Shown here: piece by piece, positions 6,163 to 6,778 of the stretch
How positions within the stretch are numbered: the stretch's first letter is position 1
Layout of the letters: every line of letters starts with the position of its first letter
Assembly: GCA_964636095.1 (NCBI GenBank)
Contig: CAZWRF010000031.1
Coordinates: forward strand, 1-6,778
DNA length: 6,778 nucleotides
Reading direction: 5' to 3'
Origin: CAZWRF01 sp964636095
GTDB taxonomy: Bacteria > Patescibacteriota > Minisyncoccia > JAHISW01 > Tagabacteraceae
Made by a program: the position numbers and the translations under genes
Notes under the pieces: generated by a model
What the model was told of the DNA's origin: nothing
The model's input: only the letters and a program-made list of their open reading frames with translations
The model's database searches: none

Positions 6163-6778
6163 GCTAAATAAAAAAACGAGAAAAAAATACTTTATTATTT
6201 TTTTCGGCGGCCTTGTGTTTCTTTTTTTGGCGTTTTTTTTCTTCGGAGGATTTCCCCCCGCTTTTTTGAAGAGTGGATTTTTCTTTGTTTCTCGGCCTAT
6301 TATTTTCCTGCAAAGCGGCATTTCGGATTTTTTTGAAAAAAACCTGGTTTTGTTCAAGAGCAAGCAAGAGCTTCAGAGTGAAAATATTTTTTTAAAGCAA
6401 AGCCTTGAAGAATTGAAAACCAAAGAAGAGCTCTCCGGTTTTTTTGAGGAGGAAAACAAAAAGCTTAAAGAAGAGCTCCAATTTTCCTCAAAAAGAAACC
6501 TGCTTATATCCTCGGTTCTTTTAAGACCCGGCTACGGTATTTACAACAGCCTTGTTATAAGCTCGGGTATAAATGACGGAGCAACAAACGGCATGCCGGT
6601 AATGGCTTTTGGTAATGTTTTTTTGGGCCATGTTTTTGAGGCGCAATCCGATATGAGCAGAGTAAAGCTCATTTCTTTTCCGGGCGAAGAAACGAATGTT
6701 TTTATAGGAAATAAGATTTCGGCCATAGCGGTTGGCATGGGGGGAGAAAATATGCAAATAATTCTTCCTCACGATATT
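6149..6778 (+). CDS. mreC: Rod shape-determining protein MreC (partial, 3' end missing)
   Basis: MreC is the membrane-anchored scaffold that links MreB filaments to the extracytoplasmic peptidoglycan synthases RodA and PBP2. The first 210 codons are visible with no stop before the right edge. Residues 1-13 are strongly basic (NKLNKKTRKKYF), followed by a Phe-rich membrane helix at about 14-32. Residues 68-112 are rich in Glu, Lys, Leu and Gln and fit the dimerising coiled coil. From about 116 the beta-barrel domain begins, with the typical order SSVLLRPGYGIYNSLVISSG, INDGATNGMPVM and GNVFLGHVFEAQSDMSRVKLIS. Position directly after mreB supports the call. Family members are usually about 270-370 residues, so roughly a quarter or more is missing. 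Codons 8-33 include A7 and T8 homopolymer runs, but the reading frame is intact. mreD and pbp2/rodA genes would be expected downstream. Confidence 0.95.
   Translation, partial: MLPNKLNKKTRKKYFIIFFGGLVFLFLAFFFFGGFPPAFLKSGFFFVSRPIIFLQSGISDFFEKNLVLFKSKQELQSENIFLKQSLEELKTKEELSGFFEEENKKLKEELQFSSKRNLLISSVLLRPGYGIYNSLVISSGINDGATNGMPVMAFGNVFLGHVFEAQSDMSRVKLISFPGEETNVFIGNKISAIAVGMGGENMQIILPHDI

Overview
The window looks like chromosomal DNA from a Candidate Phyla Radiation bacterium (Patescibacteria, most likely a Parcubacteria-type lineage). This rests on protein content, not on any database search. The first gene is a cysteine-rich mosaic surface protein whose SpaA-like middle domain and C-terminal peptidoglycan-binding-like module I recognise from Parcubacteria surface proteins. 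The prolyl-tRNA synthetase is a short form without the editing insertion, and intergenic spaces are very short. All genes are on the + strand. All three complete stop codons that are not cut by the window are TAA.

Layout. Positions 2-2749: the 3' 915 codons of a large secreted surface protein, cut by the left edge. Its order is beta-helix-like end, LecA-like lectin domain, SpaA-like domain, galactose-binding-like domain, Ig-like domain, InlB-type repeat and C-terminal anchor module. A strong hairpin terminator follows. Positions 2833-3777: a membrane-anchored CAP/SCP (YkwD-like) domain protein with its own promoter and a second hairpin terminator. Positions 3857-5116: proS. Positions 5110-6162: mreB, overlapping proS by 7 nt. 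Position 6149 to the right edge: the first 210 codons of mreC, overlapping mreB by 14 nt.

How the parts fit. The first two genes are separate units for the cell exterior: a probable adhesin or glycan-binding protein and a CAP protein displayed outside the membrane. The last three form one transcription unit that puts a tRNA synthetase ahead of the actin-like cell-shape cytoskeleton (MreB) and its membrane partner (MreC). MreD, PBP2 and RodA would be expected beyond the right edge. Both visible promoters place the predicted transcript start 0-3 nt before the ATG and no usable Shine-Dalgarno is present, so the CAP protein and ProRS are probably translated from leaderless mRNAs. Both promoters also sit directly against the upstream terminator.

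There are no RNA genes, CRISPR arrays, insertion sequences or phage features. No gene-free stretch exceeds about 85 bases. I see no wholly new system. The most notable points are the leaderless, terminator-abutting promoters, the zinc-ribbon-bearing editing-less ProRS, the ProRS-MreB-MreC overlap cluster and the disulfide-stapled surface mosaic.
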